Assembly: GCF_910589235.1 (NCBI RefSeq)
Contig: NC_060955.1
Coordinates: forward strand, 7,621,694 to 7,685,693
Reading direction: 5' to 3'
DNA from: Vespa crabro
Lineage: Eukaryota > Arthropoda > Insecta > Hymenoptera > Vespidae
Length of the DNA stretch: 64,000 bases
Shown here: piece by piece, positions 35,891-49,560 of the stretch
How positions within the stretch are numbered: position 1 is the first letter of the stretch
How the letters are laid out: the number at the start of each line of letters is the position of its first letter
The notes under the pieces: model-generated
Seen by the model: only the letters and a program-made list of their open reading frames with translations
What the model was told of the DNA's origin: nothing
Databases searched by the model: none
Program-made: the position numbers and the translations under genes

Positions 35891-36119
35891 GTCCAGATCG
35901 TCCGTTTCTCACACTCTTCTTCGTTCTCCAAAGGACTACGTGTACGTCGATTAGATTGGTGAACTATCGATAAGTTCGGCGTTTGGGAAAGCCTACCTCT
36001 TCGTTTTCGGTCAAATCACACCGTCTATCGAAACGCGAGTTATCGTATGAGCTTTTTTAATTTCATTGAAAAAAACAGAAAAGAAAACAAAAAAGAAATA
36101 CGAAAAAAGAGAGAGGGAT

Positions 36120-36192
<73 letters not shown>

Positions 36193-38292
36193 TATACAGC
36201 TGTAGAAAAAAAGAGAAAGAGAGAGAGATAGAGAAAAGAGAAAACCAAAGATATAGAAGTCGATTATGTCGACCGTAAGATTTTCCCAAAGGGGTTGTAG
36301 TCAAAGGAAAGAGAGAGAGAAAAAGATAAAAAAAGAGGAGATAGACCTTGTATATGTTTTCAACGTGCGTTTTTTTCTTCCATTTGTAATATTTAATCTT
36401 CTTTTGTGAAGAGGATCTATATCCTTCGGTTTTTTTCAGTTGTCACACGAATACAACGGACTGAGACACTGGAATACGAAGAGAGAAATTAATAGCGACG
36501 TAACGATATCGAAGGCGGAACACTAGTTCCTCTTCACGTTACGCCGCTTCGCGAACTGAATTGCGGATATCCCCCTTCTACCTCACCCCACCCTTTCCCC
36601 ACCATCTCCACCGCCCGAATCATCCCCATCACTGACTTACTCCTCCTCTCAGCAAATCGGAAAACCCTCTGAATTTCATCGACGCAAATCGTAACGTACC
36701 CCTATCCATGTGGTGGGTGTAGATTTGAATCTAAGAAATCAGCACTTCAGATCGGTATTGACCATTCGGTCGTTACATTTTCATCTTCGTTGAATCTTCT
36801 TCGACTAACAATCGATACTTTTACCGTATACTTTCGCGACCTATTCACAATTCTCACGAAATTATATTAAATGCAAGATTTTTTTACTAATTACGTAAAT
36901 ATGTCAATACTTTTGATTGATATGCATATGTAACTTAACCAGCTAATTAATTTCACTTATGAAAATATTATATATATTATAAATGAATAATTATGAAAAA
37001 TAATAAATAAATAGACTAATTTTTAAGTTATTTCTATAAATAAATGAAAAGTGAACTTGTACAATTTACAATTGTTAAAGAAAATAAGAAACTGATTATT
37101 AGATGATTATATCTATGTATATTTTTTTATTTTTTTTATTGAAATTTCTCTTTTCCAGTTGTTTTAAGAGATATCTTTTGCTTTAAGAGATATCTTTTTG
37201 TTTGTAATATTATTGTTGAAAGGAAGACTATGTACACAAATCTTACATTTTTTAGACTTATTTTGCTTATGTTTTAGATTTATATTGTTCTAAACATTTT
37301 TACAGTTAAGAACTTCAATACGTTCTATTGTTAAAAAATCATAAATGTTATTGGAAAAAATGGTTTTCAACAAATAAATCAGTTGCTTCTCTCGCAAGCA
37401 ATTTTCGAAAATATTTTGAAACGCAATAACATTTTTCGATTACAGCGATCCAAGTGACTACGTCGTTAACTACGTAATTTAACCACCTTCATTGCGCTTC
37501 AAATGTAAATATCAAGACAAGATAACTCAATTGTGTAATCTTGTAACGATTATACAATAAGATAGATACAAATAGTTACACGTATAAATCACATTTTCAT
37601 CTCTAAAAATCAGGCAAGATTAGGAATATATATTTACTACAATTATAATAGAAATACTGTATCAAATTGATTCTGCGATTAGATTGTATTAGATTAATCA
37701 ATATTTAAAATGTACCAATCAACGTGTGCTCTATATACGTCAAGGTCTTTGATTGGATGTTATAAAACCGCTCTATTTGACCTGATTTCTATAATATGAT
37801 CGAATCCAAGAGAATGAAATAGTATGACTTGGTTTATTTTCTACTATTGGCCACACGATGACGCTGTCGTACTTGTCGTGGTGAAGAATTTTGAATCATT
37901 TTCTTCGGCGCTTGGATTCTGGGTGGGAGGGAGGCGAGAAAGATGGCAAGGGACGAACGAATCGCGTGCTAACGCAAAACGAAGGCAGGCGTTACTGGTG
38001 TGGTTGCATTTACGACGACAAACGTGCAGTCAAACTAATTGACTATCGCCGGTTTCATTTTTTTAACAACGACGCGATGAATAACATATTTTTGTTAATC
38101 ATGTGAAAAGACAAGCATTTATGAAGTCAAAAGAGTTTCTTAAGTAGTTGCTCAAAAAGCAGGCCCGGCCAAAAACACTCCTTCTTACGATGTCAAACAT
38201 GCAGCGAAGATTTTTTCTGAAGAGTCTCGCTATACGACGGCGTGTTTCGGCTAAGATTTGTCAGTGAAACCGGTGCCAATGAGCGTGAATAT
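35891..38292. promoter_or_regulatory. Divergent promoter interval between orb and the protogenin-like gene
   Basis: The orb start (35890, minus) and the protogenin-like start (38293, plus) face away from each other. The orb side has a (GA)n tract at 36125-36188 and a C-rich, relatively GC-rich zone at about 36530-36680, plausible for the orb 5' UTR and promoter. The middle (36850-37700) is AT-rich, with a 20-bp direct duplication containing AAGAGATATCTTTT near 37165-37200. The protogenin side (37860-38290) is richer in CG. No TATA box was assigned. Confidence 0.5.
36125..36188. repeat. (GA)n microsatellite upstream of orb
   Basis: About 32 GA units lie about 240 bp upstream of the orb start codon, probably in the 5' UTR or promoter. 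(GA)n can be bound by GAGA-factor-like proteins in insects, but the role here is unknown. Confidence 0.95.
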
Positions 38293-41200
38293 ATGGCGGC
38301 GCGAGTATTTTTACTTAGTATCTTGTTTACAGAAGTACTAAAGCCCGCTTGTGCTGCAGGTGCGTCTTTTACTGTTGCCATTAGCTCTGTTTGTTTACAC
38401 TCATCGATGTCGCATGGCAATTCATAAATTGCGGAAATACTTGTAATCGCGTGTCATGTTCTTTGAATTACACACTTTGCTTTCTTTTTTTTATTTATTT
38501 TATTTCACCCACGTATTATTTTTTTTTTCGTTAAACTTTTGGATAATTGAAAATATTATTTTATTGGTTTGGATTTATATTAAATAAAAAAATTTCTTTA
38601 TTTAAATTAAACATTTTTTTAATATTAAAATAGATTGAAAAATGATTAATTATATTTTACAGGTGTCAAAGGTATTGGAACAGGTATAAATAATAGAAAT
38701 GTATCTAAATCGGATGGTTCTGATGCAGATTCAACAAAAGGTTCTGCTACAACAATAGAAATACAACCTAGTGGACATGTAATATTGGGTAAAAAAGCGA
38801 TAACACTTAATTGTATAGCTGGTACGAATCAAAATATTTCCTGGTTACATAATGGAAAACCAGTACCACCATGTGGTTCTACCCGATGCAATTTACAACG
38901 TAATGGATCTCTTCTTTTCATTAAGGTATTTATAAATTTAGATATAAGATATTAATTAAGATAAAGAGCAACAAATGTAATTTGTATACAAAATTATTCT
39001 TTGTAGAAACAGAATTTCCAAAAGTCACAAAAGTTCAAAGAAAAAGAAAATACCAGCCTTATTAATATTAAGAATCATATTAAAGATGAATATCGCTGCA
39101 TAACACGCACTGATTTTGGAGGACTACTGCGATCATCGCCAACATTCATTGAAATAGCAGGTAAGTTGGCTATAATAATAATTATACTATATATTATTGG
39201 TTCTTTAGATAAAAAACTTAATATTTTTACATTTTGATATTATAGAACTTGCCCATGTATTTAAAGAATCACCACAGAATGTAACTGTCCAAGAAGGTGA
39301 AGTAGTAAGATTGTCTTGTATTATAGATAGTGTTCCCTTTCCACCTAATGTTACATGGGAGCATAATGGAGATTCAGTTCAGCTTAGTCTTAATAATTCA
39401 AAGTTAGTAATACTTAATACATAGAAATTAAAATAATCATTAATATTTTGAATATATATTCATGAAAATCTTTGATATTGCAGATATTCAATGGTATCAC
39501 CAGGTGTTCTGTATATAAGTACAACACAATTATCAGATGCTGGTTCTTATAGGTTTAAAATAATAATAAAACTGATAAATACTACTATATGAGCAATAGT
39601 AGTATAAATACTGTTATTGCTCATATTATAATGGTATTAAGATATTTTTCGTTTTTTTATTTCAGATGTGTAGTGACTAATGAATTCCTAAAGAAAACCA
39701 AAAAAAGTATAGAGGCAAAACTAACTGTTATTGCTAGATCAAAGGGTGAAAAATCATATAAATCATCATCTTTATTTCCACAAATGTCATATAATCATTG
39801 GCTACTTAATGGATCAAGCCTTAATCTAGCATGTGCTGCATCTGGTTATCCACTGCCTCTTATAACATGGACTTTCATACCTCGCTTTGCAGGTATGTAA
39901 TTATAAAAGTTTTTATCATTTTCTAGAAATCATAAATACTGCTATTACATCAAGTTACTCATTTCAAGGTAACAGCAATGTTCCACAACCTCGCATTCTT
40001 GTTAATTCTACTACTGGCATTGCTATACTACAATTAAAAAATGTAAGCATTTCTGATGCTGGCATCTATCTTTGTTCTTCAAGAAATTCAATTACAAATG
40101 ATTTGGAAATTCAGGTATGTATGAAGCTATATGTTTATATGTATATAGTTATTTTTTAATATTTATCAAATTTATTATTTAAATTGTTATAGAATATAAC
40201 TGTAAATATATTGGTACCTCCATCATTCTTGAAAACTCCTATGAATCAAGTTTGTCCAAATGGAAGAACTGCAAGATTTGAATGTCAGGCGCAAGGTTTA
40301 CCTGTACCACAAATTTATTGGCTAAAGGATTCTCTAAATATTACAGTCAATGGTAAAAATATTAAAGTATTATTATTGTAACAAAGTTCTTTAAATATTT
40401 ATACAACATAAAAAATAATATTGTAAATTATAGGACGTCGAACAACTTATATAAAAGAATTCAACAAAATGGAATTGGCAATATCGGCAACAGTTCCATC
40501 AGATTCTGGTCTGTATCAATGTGTAGCTGTAAATTCAGCAGGAGAAATATGGGCTGCTGGTCGGCTTCAAGTAAACTCATCTCGTAATAGTCCTGCTGCA
40601 CCTACCTCTTTAAAATGTCATGCTGTGTCCCCAGTTAGAATTTTTATTTCATGGGAACCACCAAAGTCTCTACCGTATACCAGTATTACAGCTTATACCG
40701 TCCATTATAGCCCTGTTGGTAAGTTTTATAATGAAATATTATATATTTAAATCAAAAGTTGTAATAAATTAAAAATTTTAGAATTCTATCAATAAGAGCT
40801 TGTAAGTTATGTTATATATTATTTTTGTTAAAAAGAAGGTGGTAAAGAAGAAGTTTCTCCTCCTGAGCCAGGCAATTCCACATCTGTAGAAGTAACAAAA
40901 CTTCTAGAACCATTTACAAATTATTCTTTTTACGTACGAGTATGGAACATATATGGCGCTAGTGATCAGTCTGCCACCATCTTGTGTTCTACAGCTCCAA
41001 GTGGTATGCATATTTAAAAAATATTACTATTTATTTTTTTAGTAATAAAATAAATATGTAATTTGATAAATTATAGTAACTAAAACTATGTACCATAGAC
41101 TAAAGTAAGATTAATTATTTTAATTAGTTCCTAAAAGCACACCGAAAATAAGTATGAATGTTATTAGTAGTACAAAGTTAAATGTATCATGGGAGTCTTT

Positions 41201-43754
41201 AACAAAAAGGGAATCTCGTGGTATTGTGGTAGAATATAAATTACAGTGGAGACTTCATCAACATCCATCATCTAGAGTACTATTTTTACCTGCCACCACT
41301 GAACATTATATACTTTCTGGTATGTTTTTAAGATTAACAATAATAAAGTTTCATTAAATCTAAATTTTTAAAATTATTATAAGTACTTGATTAATAAAAT
41401 TAATATTTTGTAGATTTAATACCAGGAGCTAAATATGATATACGAATATTAGCAAGAACAAAACAGGGATGGCCTAATTTGAATGAAATGCAATTAAATT
41501 GGAGCACTATAACAATGCCTCCTCTAGATTCTAATGAATTTAACATTAGAGATTTTGTAGACATGCAATTATTAAGTTTCAAGATTTCAATAATTAAAGT
41601 GAGAAAATGATTTAAAAATAAGTAATTGTTTTAATAGGAACTGGAATCCTACTTTATTTACGATTTTCTTGTTTAGGTCATCTGGAAAATAGATTTGAGA
41701 GAAAATAATAAAGTCGAGCCAGATTTTGATTCTTGGCAAATTTACTGTGAAAATTCAGATGGATACAAATTATTAACTGCTGTTATGCCCCGAAATGCTA
41801 CAGAGTATACTTTAACTAATCTTGGTAAGAATTAGAAAATAGAAAAAAAGAATTAGAAAAAAGCAAAAGTTACTTTTGGTTTTAATATGGAGAATTGATT
41901 ATATGTAATAATATTTATATTATCATTTTTTATCTCTTAGAAAGGAATTGTTCATACACTGTGGGTCTTTGTATGGTAAATTCTGGCGAAGTAAGAGATT
42001 GTTTAACAAAAATCATTGATATTACTCATTCTGGTTCCAGTAAGTAATTCAATTTCTTGTTTTTTTAAATGAATTCACGATATTTATCTTATATTTTCTT
42101 ATTAAGGTAATGTATTCATGGCTTTAGAGGCTATTCCTGTTTCATCTACCTCGATACATGTGACATGGACAGTAACTGAAATGCATAGTGTACATTCCTT
42201 TGAACTTTGCTATCATGCAGTTCATATTGAAAGTGTTGAAGCATCCAAATGCATTACATTGTATATATAAATCTATTTGAGTTTATTATATCGGATTATA
42301 TAATGTATTTGTACTCAAAATTTTTTAAATTAATGATAATACGTCTTCCAGAGATGATACCAAGATGACTGTTGATAAGTTAAAGCCATTTACTTTGTAT
42401 CAATTTAAAGTGAGGATGATACGATATGAAAATAATCAAAGTAACGTTTACAGTGAATCTGTTGAATGTTATACTAATGAAGATGGTAATATTATCTATA
42501 ATGATAATTACATGAAAATTATAGCATATTGACTTATTTTACGATTATTTTAGTTCCTGGAAAAGTTGAGGATATTCAATGGTTTTTGGGCAATAACACT
42601 AAAGTTCGTATTGCATGGAAAGAACCAAGTAGCATAAATGGAGTGATACAAAATTATTTTGTTGCATATACCATGAATTTAATGAACTCTACTGGCTCTT
42701 GGGGAAATGTCACAGTTCCTGGAAATAAAACATCAACTACACTTCCAGGTTTAGTTCCAGGAAAACGATACTTTGTAATTGTACAAGCAGCTACAAAAGC
42801 AGGTTATGGTAAACGATCAGATCCTATAATTATTATCACTGGTGGGACTACAAATAATATTCTTTCATCATCAGATGAACAGAAGCCACCTCAAAATATT
42901 AAACCTGATCAAAGTCTAGGTAGTTATTATTTTTATCAAAGTATGATCTTTTAAGCAAAATTTCTTATTTTTATATGCATAATAACATATTTGTTTGTTT
43001 AAATAGGTATAATATTGGGTGTAAGCATAAGTATAGTATTCATAACCATTTGCTTATGTAGCATTTATTGTCGAAATAAATGCGAGAGTTCTAGATCTTT
43101 AAGAGATGGTGCTCAACCTCTAAAAGGACGTATTTTGGTGCGAAATGGAAACGGTTGTTGTATCGAATCTACAGCTCCTGTGAATCAGCAAATGAATGTT
43201 ACAGTTACTTCTAATGAAGTTGAACTTGCTGGCCTTTGTCCATCATCACCAGTTACAACAAATCCATATTCAGATACCAAAGTAATTCAATTTTAATATA
43301 TATTTAGAGATAATTTTTTTTCGTGTAATATATTCAATAATTTGATTTAGGGAGGGCATTCCAATGGTGTTGTGGAACCTTGTGTAAAGGAACCATTACT
43401 ATCACCTTGGGATGTAAATGGAGAATCAAAGGATATTTGTCTTGCGGAAAACTCTCAGGTATAAAAACAATATGGACTACAAGTTTCTTTTAAATTTAAT
43501 AAATGTATTACTTTTTTGTATTGTGAATTTTTTTTCTTTTAATATAATTACAGTACAAAAGGCGTGATAGTACCGTTTTAAGAAAAAATGAAGAAGAGAA
43601 TCAAGATTTGGATGATACACAGTTCACTATGGTCAATTGTACTTTAGACAGTAACAATGGCAGCCTAAACAATAATTCAGGGTGTCCAGATAATGATATA
43701 TCATCAGAAAACGTTATCTGTACATCTATTCCAGTACTTGGACCAAATGGATGA
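38293..43754 (+). CDS. Prtg: Protogenin-like receptor: 4 Ig, 5 FN3, one membrane segment
   Basis: This is a type I membrane receptor of the DCC/neogenin/protogenin group. Coding exons: 38293-38359, 38663-38925, 39007-39160, 39246-39402, 39484-39552, 39666-39892, 39969-40114, 40193-40352, 40434-40718, 40836-41003, 41128-41319, 41414-41598, 41677-41824, 41941-42039, 42107-42260, 42352-42485, 42554-42919, 43007-43281, 43351-43458, 43554-43754. All are in frame, for 1185 aa. A signal peptide is visible (residues 1-22, hydrophobic VFLLSILF). Ig domains span about 55-161, 162-260, 263-361 and 362-461, with DxGxYxC motifs in the last three. FN3 domains lie at about 466-565, 566-665, 666-773, 774-869 and 870-972. 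The membrane segment is at about 993-1013, with a tail of about 170 aa. Four Ig plus five FN3 matches protogenin; Frazzled/DCC has six FN3 and a longer tail. An in-frame ATG at 38242 is less likely as the start. Confidence 0.88.
39587..39626. repeat. Near-perfect 40-nt hairpin inside a protogenin intron
   Basis: ATATGAGCAATA at the left end is the exact reverse complement of TATTGCTCATAT at the right end. The inner bases also pair, with two G-U wobbles, leaving a loop of about two bases. It fills over a third of the 113-bp intron 39553-39665. Confidence 0.85.
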
Positions 43755-46677
43755 ATACGCTAATGACTAATTTTGGCTGTTCGCATTTTCATGAATTGGA
43801 ATACAGCAGGTAGGAATATGACGTTAATTTAAAAAGCCTGTTACGAAGTTGTTGCAAATGAGTAGAATCAGATATTATGGAAGCAAGAAAAGTCAAAGCT
43901 TATAAAAAAGTAGAGAGGAACATAAGTTAAGAAATAAAAGTTAATACAGTTCCATAAGATTTATATGACATATATCATATGATTCTGTCAAAAGAAGATA
44001 TCATGTTTGAAAAATAGTACTCAATTAAATTTTTGAATAATAACATTAGTATTACAGACAAAAGTAAACTTGTTAAAAATCCAGGTTTTCTTATTTACAT
44101 TTCTGATTAAAATTTGAAAAATTCTTATAAATTATTTTACATACAAATTAAATAATGAAATCTTTGTAATAAAGTTTTCGATTTTAGATATATATATGGA
44201 TACCTGAGTATGTTTAGTTACAGTCAACTTTACATTATGGATATTAATCCCTAGGTATCCATAGTTTGTATAATTAATGATAGAAATGTACTTGTTTTCA
44301 CAAATTATTTTTAACATGTAAAAATGAAAAAATGTTTATACGAATATTTTGAAAATCGTTCCTTAAGTCAGAATATGACAGCATGGATTTTGAGTGTATG
44401 TACAATGTAACATATGACATTGGAATACCTAACATAGAACAACTAATAAAAAATATGCTATGCACACATTATGATAAACAAACTACGGCTGATAAATACC
44501 ATTCAGCAATATGGTATCAAATTTTTTTGCAAAAATATTAAATTTAAATAGATAAAAAAAACTATATATGAAATAATAATGCATTGAGTATGAGTCCATA
44601 AATACATTAAATGTCTAAGTGTGCAAGGCCTATACAATTTTATAATTGGCTGGAAAACTAATAATTTATTTCTCTTTTAATGATGATTATACTAGCCATT
44701 CCATGATTTTATTTTTTCATATAGTTAAACGTAAAAAAATATGATACAAATTTCTTAGCATTAGGAACTGAAAGTAGATATATAATTTGATACTATACAT
44801 GTGTCAAAGTTAGTAGATATAATTTTTTTACTTTAGTTTCATGAGTATATAGATAATAATTATAAAATTATGGTTTATAAGTTGAAAATTCGCTATTCAA
44901 ATGAAATAAGAAGATAAAACAAATGACATTAACAAATTAAATAATAAATTAAATGCTTCACATTACAAAAGATTATATAGAATTCACATCAGTAGAATCA
45001 AGTAATTTTTACAAATCTTTAATATTAACTGTAGATTTTCTTATTTTGATATATTTCAAAGTTTCAGAAATCCTCTGAATGTAAAAAGGCAAGTTTAATA
45101 TTGTAAAATAAAATGAGTATTACAAAAGAACTTATACATTAACTTAGATACACAGAACAATTATATAATAGATCCTAATCATGAATATTCTTTATGTCTC
45201 CAATATCTTTAAAAGATTCTCCATAATAACAATTTAAATAATTAGACAATTGTAAATGATTCTTATACTTTTAATTATTTTTATACTATATTTTTAATTA
45301 TATGAAAATCATGTAAATTGTTTTAACTGATCATTATATTTTTTATTTGTTGAAATATTAATTTATAAAGTAAATTTTCAAAAATATATTTATTATCTTT
45401 GTAGGTAATGAATATTATTTTATTATTATTGCACTTTTATCAAATACTTCTATTATTTTTAACATAAACCAATTCACCCAAACAGAAGCTAGAATAATTT
45501 TTAACATGTATCAGTGATATTATAATATATATTACTTTTCTATATAAAAAGTAAGTTTCATTTACAATACAAATTCAGATACATTTTTATGTACTTTTGT
45601 CTGTATATATGACTAAATGAGTACATCAATGATTAAATGTATTTATTTTAAGAATAATTGACTTATAAACAGTAAAAGTTCTGTGTATCGTACAATAGAC
45701 AAAGGAAAAATTTGCAAGTATATGTATTCCAGACTGGTGCATGTTACCATGACAGAAAACCCATTACAGTACCTGATAGAATAAGGTGTATCTTTTAGAG
45801 TGAGACATAGACATGTCAGTGTTGTTACTGTACCTCCACTATCTGTTATTTATTACTTTTAACATTCAGTGATATTTCACAAAATCATATTACACTGAAC
45901 CATGCAATAATGTAGTTGCCATGAGCACATAATTAAATCAAGTAAAGATAGAATTATATTGGACCTATGCGTATTAGAACTTCAACTGCATCTTTATCAT
46001 ATAGAAAATATCTATGCTTCTATAAATGAAAGAGAATTTTTTAATGTTTAAAATGATCCCATTTTATGTTAAGAAAATTGCTATTATTCTAGACTTTTTT
46101 GTAGAATATAAGAACATTTTTGAGACAGTCCTACATTTTGATTTAAATGTACAATAATATTATTTATGTATTATCATTGCATATATATCTTTCTTTTTAA
46201 AACATTCTTTTTAATTATTTGAGAATATTCAATAACATTCTAAGAATGATAGCTTTATTTAGGCAAGATGCATAGAACTCATTGCATATATCTTAATATT
46301 ATATAAATTTTATATTTCATATACATTATTAAGTTCATATATCATCAAACAATAATTGCAATAGTTTATGTTCTGCAACATATTACACATTCTGATGTTT
46401 GTTTTGTGATTTTATATAAGTTTTTCTTCTATTTGGTATTACATCCATTATATCTGTTATACCTTATGTTATTTCTGTATAGTATTGTACTTCCACATTT
46501 GTTAAATACTTGTTACAAAATTTGATTTAAGAAAAGGCAGTTGTATAATTTATTGAACTATACATCATCAAATGTATGTGTAGTATTATCAAAGACAGCT
46601 CATCATTATCTCTATGAATTTCGTTTATTGTATGTTTTTTTTTTTTTTTTTATATATAACATACTTTATAAAATATA

Positions 46678-46902
46678 CAGGTAGTTCTCGGCTTTACGAA
46701 TTATTTTGTAATTGATTTTTTTTTTGTAAAGTGAAAATTTGTAAAATGAGAATGACTTCTGTTCCTAACAATTAAGTTTTTCCATTGAAAAGCTTGATAA
46801 TGTTAAATAAAAAAAGATTTTTGTTTTATATTATAGTATTTTAAAAAAATTCTTGAAGTAAAGAATTTGTAAAACATAAATCCATAAAATGGGAATTACC
46901 TG
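46678..46902. mobile_element. 225-bp MITE, probably pogo/Tigger-like
   Basis: The left end CAGGTAGTTCTCGGCTTTAC is matched by the right end, whose reverse complement is CAGGTAATTCCCATTTTATG; about 15 of the first 20 bases are identical. TA dinucleotides flank both ends (46676-46677 and 46903-46904), as expected of the Tc1/mariner/pogo superfamily. The CAGGTAGT-C-CG start resembles non-autonomous pogo-type elements as I remember them. No transposase is encoded, so the element depends on one elsewhere. It inserted in the 3' flank or 3' UTR of the protogenin-like gene. Confidence 0.75.
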
Positions 46903-47412
46903 TACATTAACTTTTCATATTTTACACACTTTACAATGCAGATGTTACATAATACAATAATATATATATATATATATTAAACATATATATATATATATAT
47001 ATGTTTAAGATTGTATCAGTGTTTGGCTTCTAAATAGCAAAATCATTTACTAAAAATGTTAAAAAATAAATAAAATACACGTATAAAGATAAATTTGAAT
47101 TATCGAAGGAAAAAAGATTGATTTTATAAATAAAATTATTTTTGAACTTTTTTACATCATTTTCGATTAAGAAGCATTTTTTATAAAAATTTGGAGTATG
47201 TCATAATTTATAGCATTCCATTTATGATATTTATGTTTTGATTCTGTTTATATCCCACTGTAAAGTCTTTTTTCTTTCATTATAAAAGAAAGTAAAAAAA
47301 CATGAATGTAATCTTAATATATTAAAAGACTAGCACTGGTATTTTCATTTGAATGGTAAATATTAAGTAATTAAATGATGTGATAAGTTTAAAATTGTAA
47401 CAATCATATATA

Positions 47413-47989
47413 GGGTCGCCGTGCTATTGTGTGAAGATAATATCGATTATAAAATACAAATGAAAATAATATTATTCAGATATAAAATAATAATTAACAT
47501 GAAAAAAACAAGCTACTTTTCTAAGGTAGAAACATGAGATACGTACATATTGTAGTATATATCACATTATTAGTCTTCATTCTTTACTATAGTTCACTGT
47601 AAATCACATACAGTAAGACTTACCGATGATTTGAGTCAATAACACTATAATTATTAATCTAGTTTTCACGTTTAGTTCATTACTTAAACAATTACTAATA
47701 AATTCAAAATTCTTAAGCTGTGTTTTTGTAATTATAATTTTTATAATATATTTTTTATATATGCGAAATGATATATTTTAAAATATGAATGTTCTGTTCT
47801 TCTGATAATATTATTATTAATATTTATTTTAAACTTAACTTGGAAACTAGCCACAAGAATCTCCTAGCTTTAATATGAAATAAGCAAGATAATTTATATC
47901 TCATTTATTTTGCAATAAGCACCAGTAATAACTGATTAATAGTGTTGGCCATATACTGTTGAAGTATTAATACTATCGTACGGCGACTC
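47413..47989. mobile_element. 577-bp MITE-like element with about 22-bp inverted ends
   Basis: The left end GGGTCGCCGTGCTATTGTGT is mirrored by the right end, whose reverse complement is GAGTCGCCGTACGATAGTAT; about 15 of 20 bases match. TA flanks both ends (47411-47412 and 47990-47991). The interior is AT-rich and has no open frame of note. TA duplication and short ends suggest a Tc1/mariner-type non-autonomous element. The ends are unlike those of the element at 46678-46902, so this is a separate family. Confidence 0.65.
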
Positions 47990-49560
47990 TAGTCAGACAT
48001 ATATACCTCCTCAGTTATCGCTCTGCAGAGTGACTTACATTACTTAATTTTAACTTAATGTCTGTACCTACTAGACACGATAATTTAGACTTATGCATTT
48101 TACCTCGAAAAAATATATCTTCATGTTCAATGATTAAATGTAATTCAGACATTACTTACTTTATATGAGAAAAGAACCTGTAATTATGTTGATTGGTATT
48201 ATATATTGTTATATGTAGCAATTATTATGTATCAAGTAAATATTAATAATTTATTTTCACACACTACTCTTTATTATATTTTATTAATATCTAGAGGATT
48301 ATATTATAAAGATTATGGCGTTTTGTAGAACGCACTTGCTGTGTACATACTTGTAGTCATAATTGTACATATATTATTTCTGGAAAATATTAAAAGTATA
48401 TATTTTAATATATTACATATAATTAACTATATAAAATTATAACCTTATTGTTTAAAGTATTAAAATTAAAATGATAAACAAAATATCTAAGAATACTGTT
48501 GAACTTTCTGAATACAGCATCTTGTTGTAAGTGAAAATTGAATAAAATTAAGATAGAAAAATGCAGTTTCTTTCCTTTATATATTACCTCTACCTAAAAT
48601 GAATTATATTTAAAATATAAGTAAAAACACAGGAATTGATAAATTGAATAACTTTATTATCAAAATGCTCGCTGTATATTTCTTAACAACAGTTTTAAAA
48701 AAGAAATGCTATTATATTTGTGGTATTTAGTACTAACATAGATTTACATCATTTTATGCATTCACCTTATGCAAACATTAGGCTTTTACTATATATCTAG
48801 CAATTTTTATAAGGATTAATATCATAAGAATAAAATCTTCTAGCTTAATCACGTTGTTTGTACTTGGCTTAATACGTTCCCTTATGTATGACATATTAAG
48901 TACTATAAAATATAGTGATAATTATTTGGAATAGAATGATTTTCAGGTTCGCTCACAGCACTTGGAAGATACAGTTGAACACAATAATTAAAAAAAAATT
49001 GCGTATCTCTAACAATTATCAATATCATTTATATATCTTCAAATTGTTGTATATAAAAAACATATTTGGCCAAGTATATATTAATTAAAATTAATTATCA
49101 AAATAATTTATATTTTATCCTTAATTGAGGAGATTTAGATAGTATTAAATTATTTTATATTACTATGTAAACACATCCTCAATACTTGTTTTAATTTAGG
49201 CAATTTCTGCACTTTAAAAATGACAATCAAAAAATTATCAATCAAACTCGTAATTCATAGAATAACAAATTAACCTGCATTTTAATTATAATAAAATTAA
49301 GTACATTAATCTCTACTTTATCACATTGGCAAATAAGCCCATCTATGAAATCATGATCTTTTATCTTGAAATTCTATAAATTCACCTAATGTATTATTAA
49401 ATGTGTAAAATGTGGTTATATATAAGTATTCAGTGTATACTAAAGTATGTAACTTTCGTACTTGCTTAGATCACTAGGCACAAGGTGAAACGTTTCTATG
49501 TATGTGTAAGTTATTATAAGCATTCAAATATTCTGTATAAAAAATTATTATTGATAAGAG

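Larger units (their letters stand above)
43755..49560. other. AT-rich convergent 3' region between protogenin-like and SDR genes
   Basis: About 5.8 kb without recognisable coding sequence. It probably contains long 3' UTRs of both genes. It holds two elements with terminal inverted repeats and TA duplications (46678-46902 and 47413-47989), a hairpin near 44195-44275, a poly-T run near 46636-46651 and a TAAACAT(AT)nATGTTTA palindrome near 46977-47007. Only short open frames occur, and none shows domain motifs. Confidence 0.65.

Noticed and set aside
44132..44317. 61-codon minus-strand frame downstream of protogenin
   Set aside because: It is AT-rich, contains the hairpin arms and shows no protein-like pattern.
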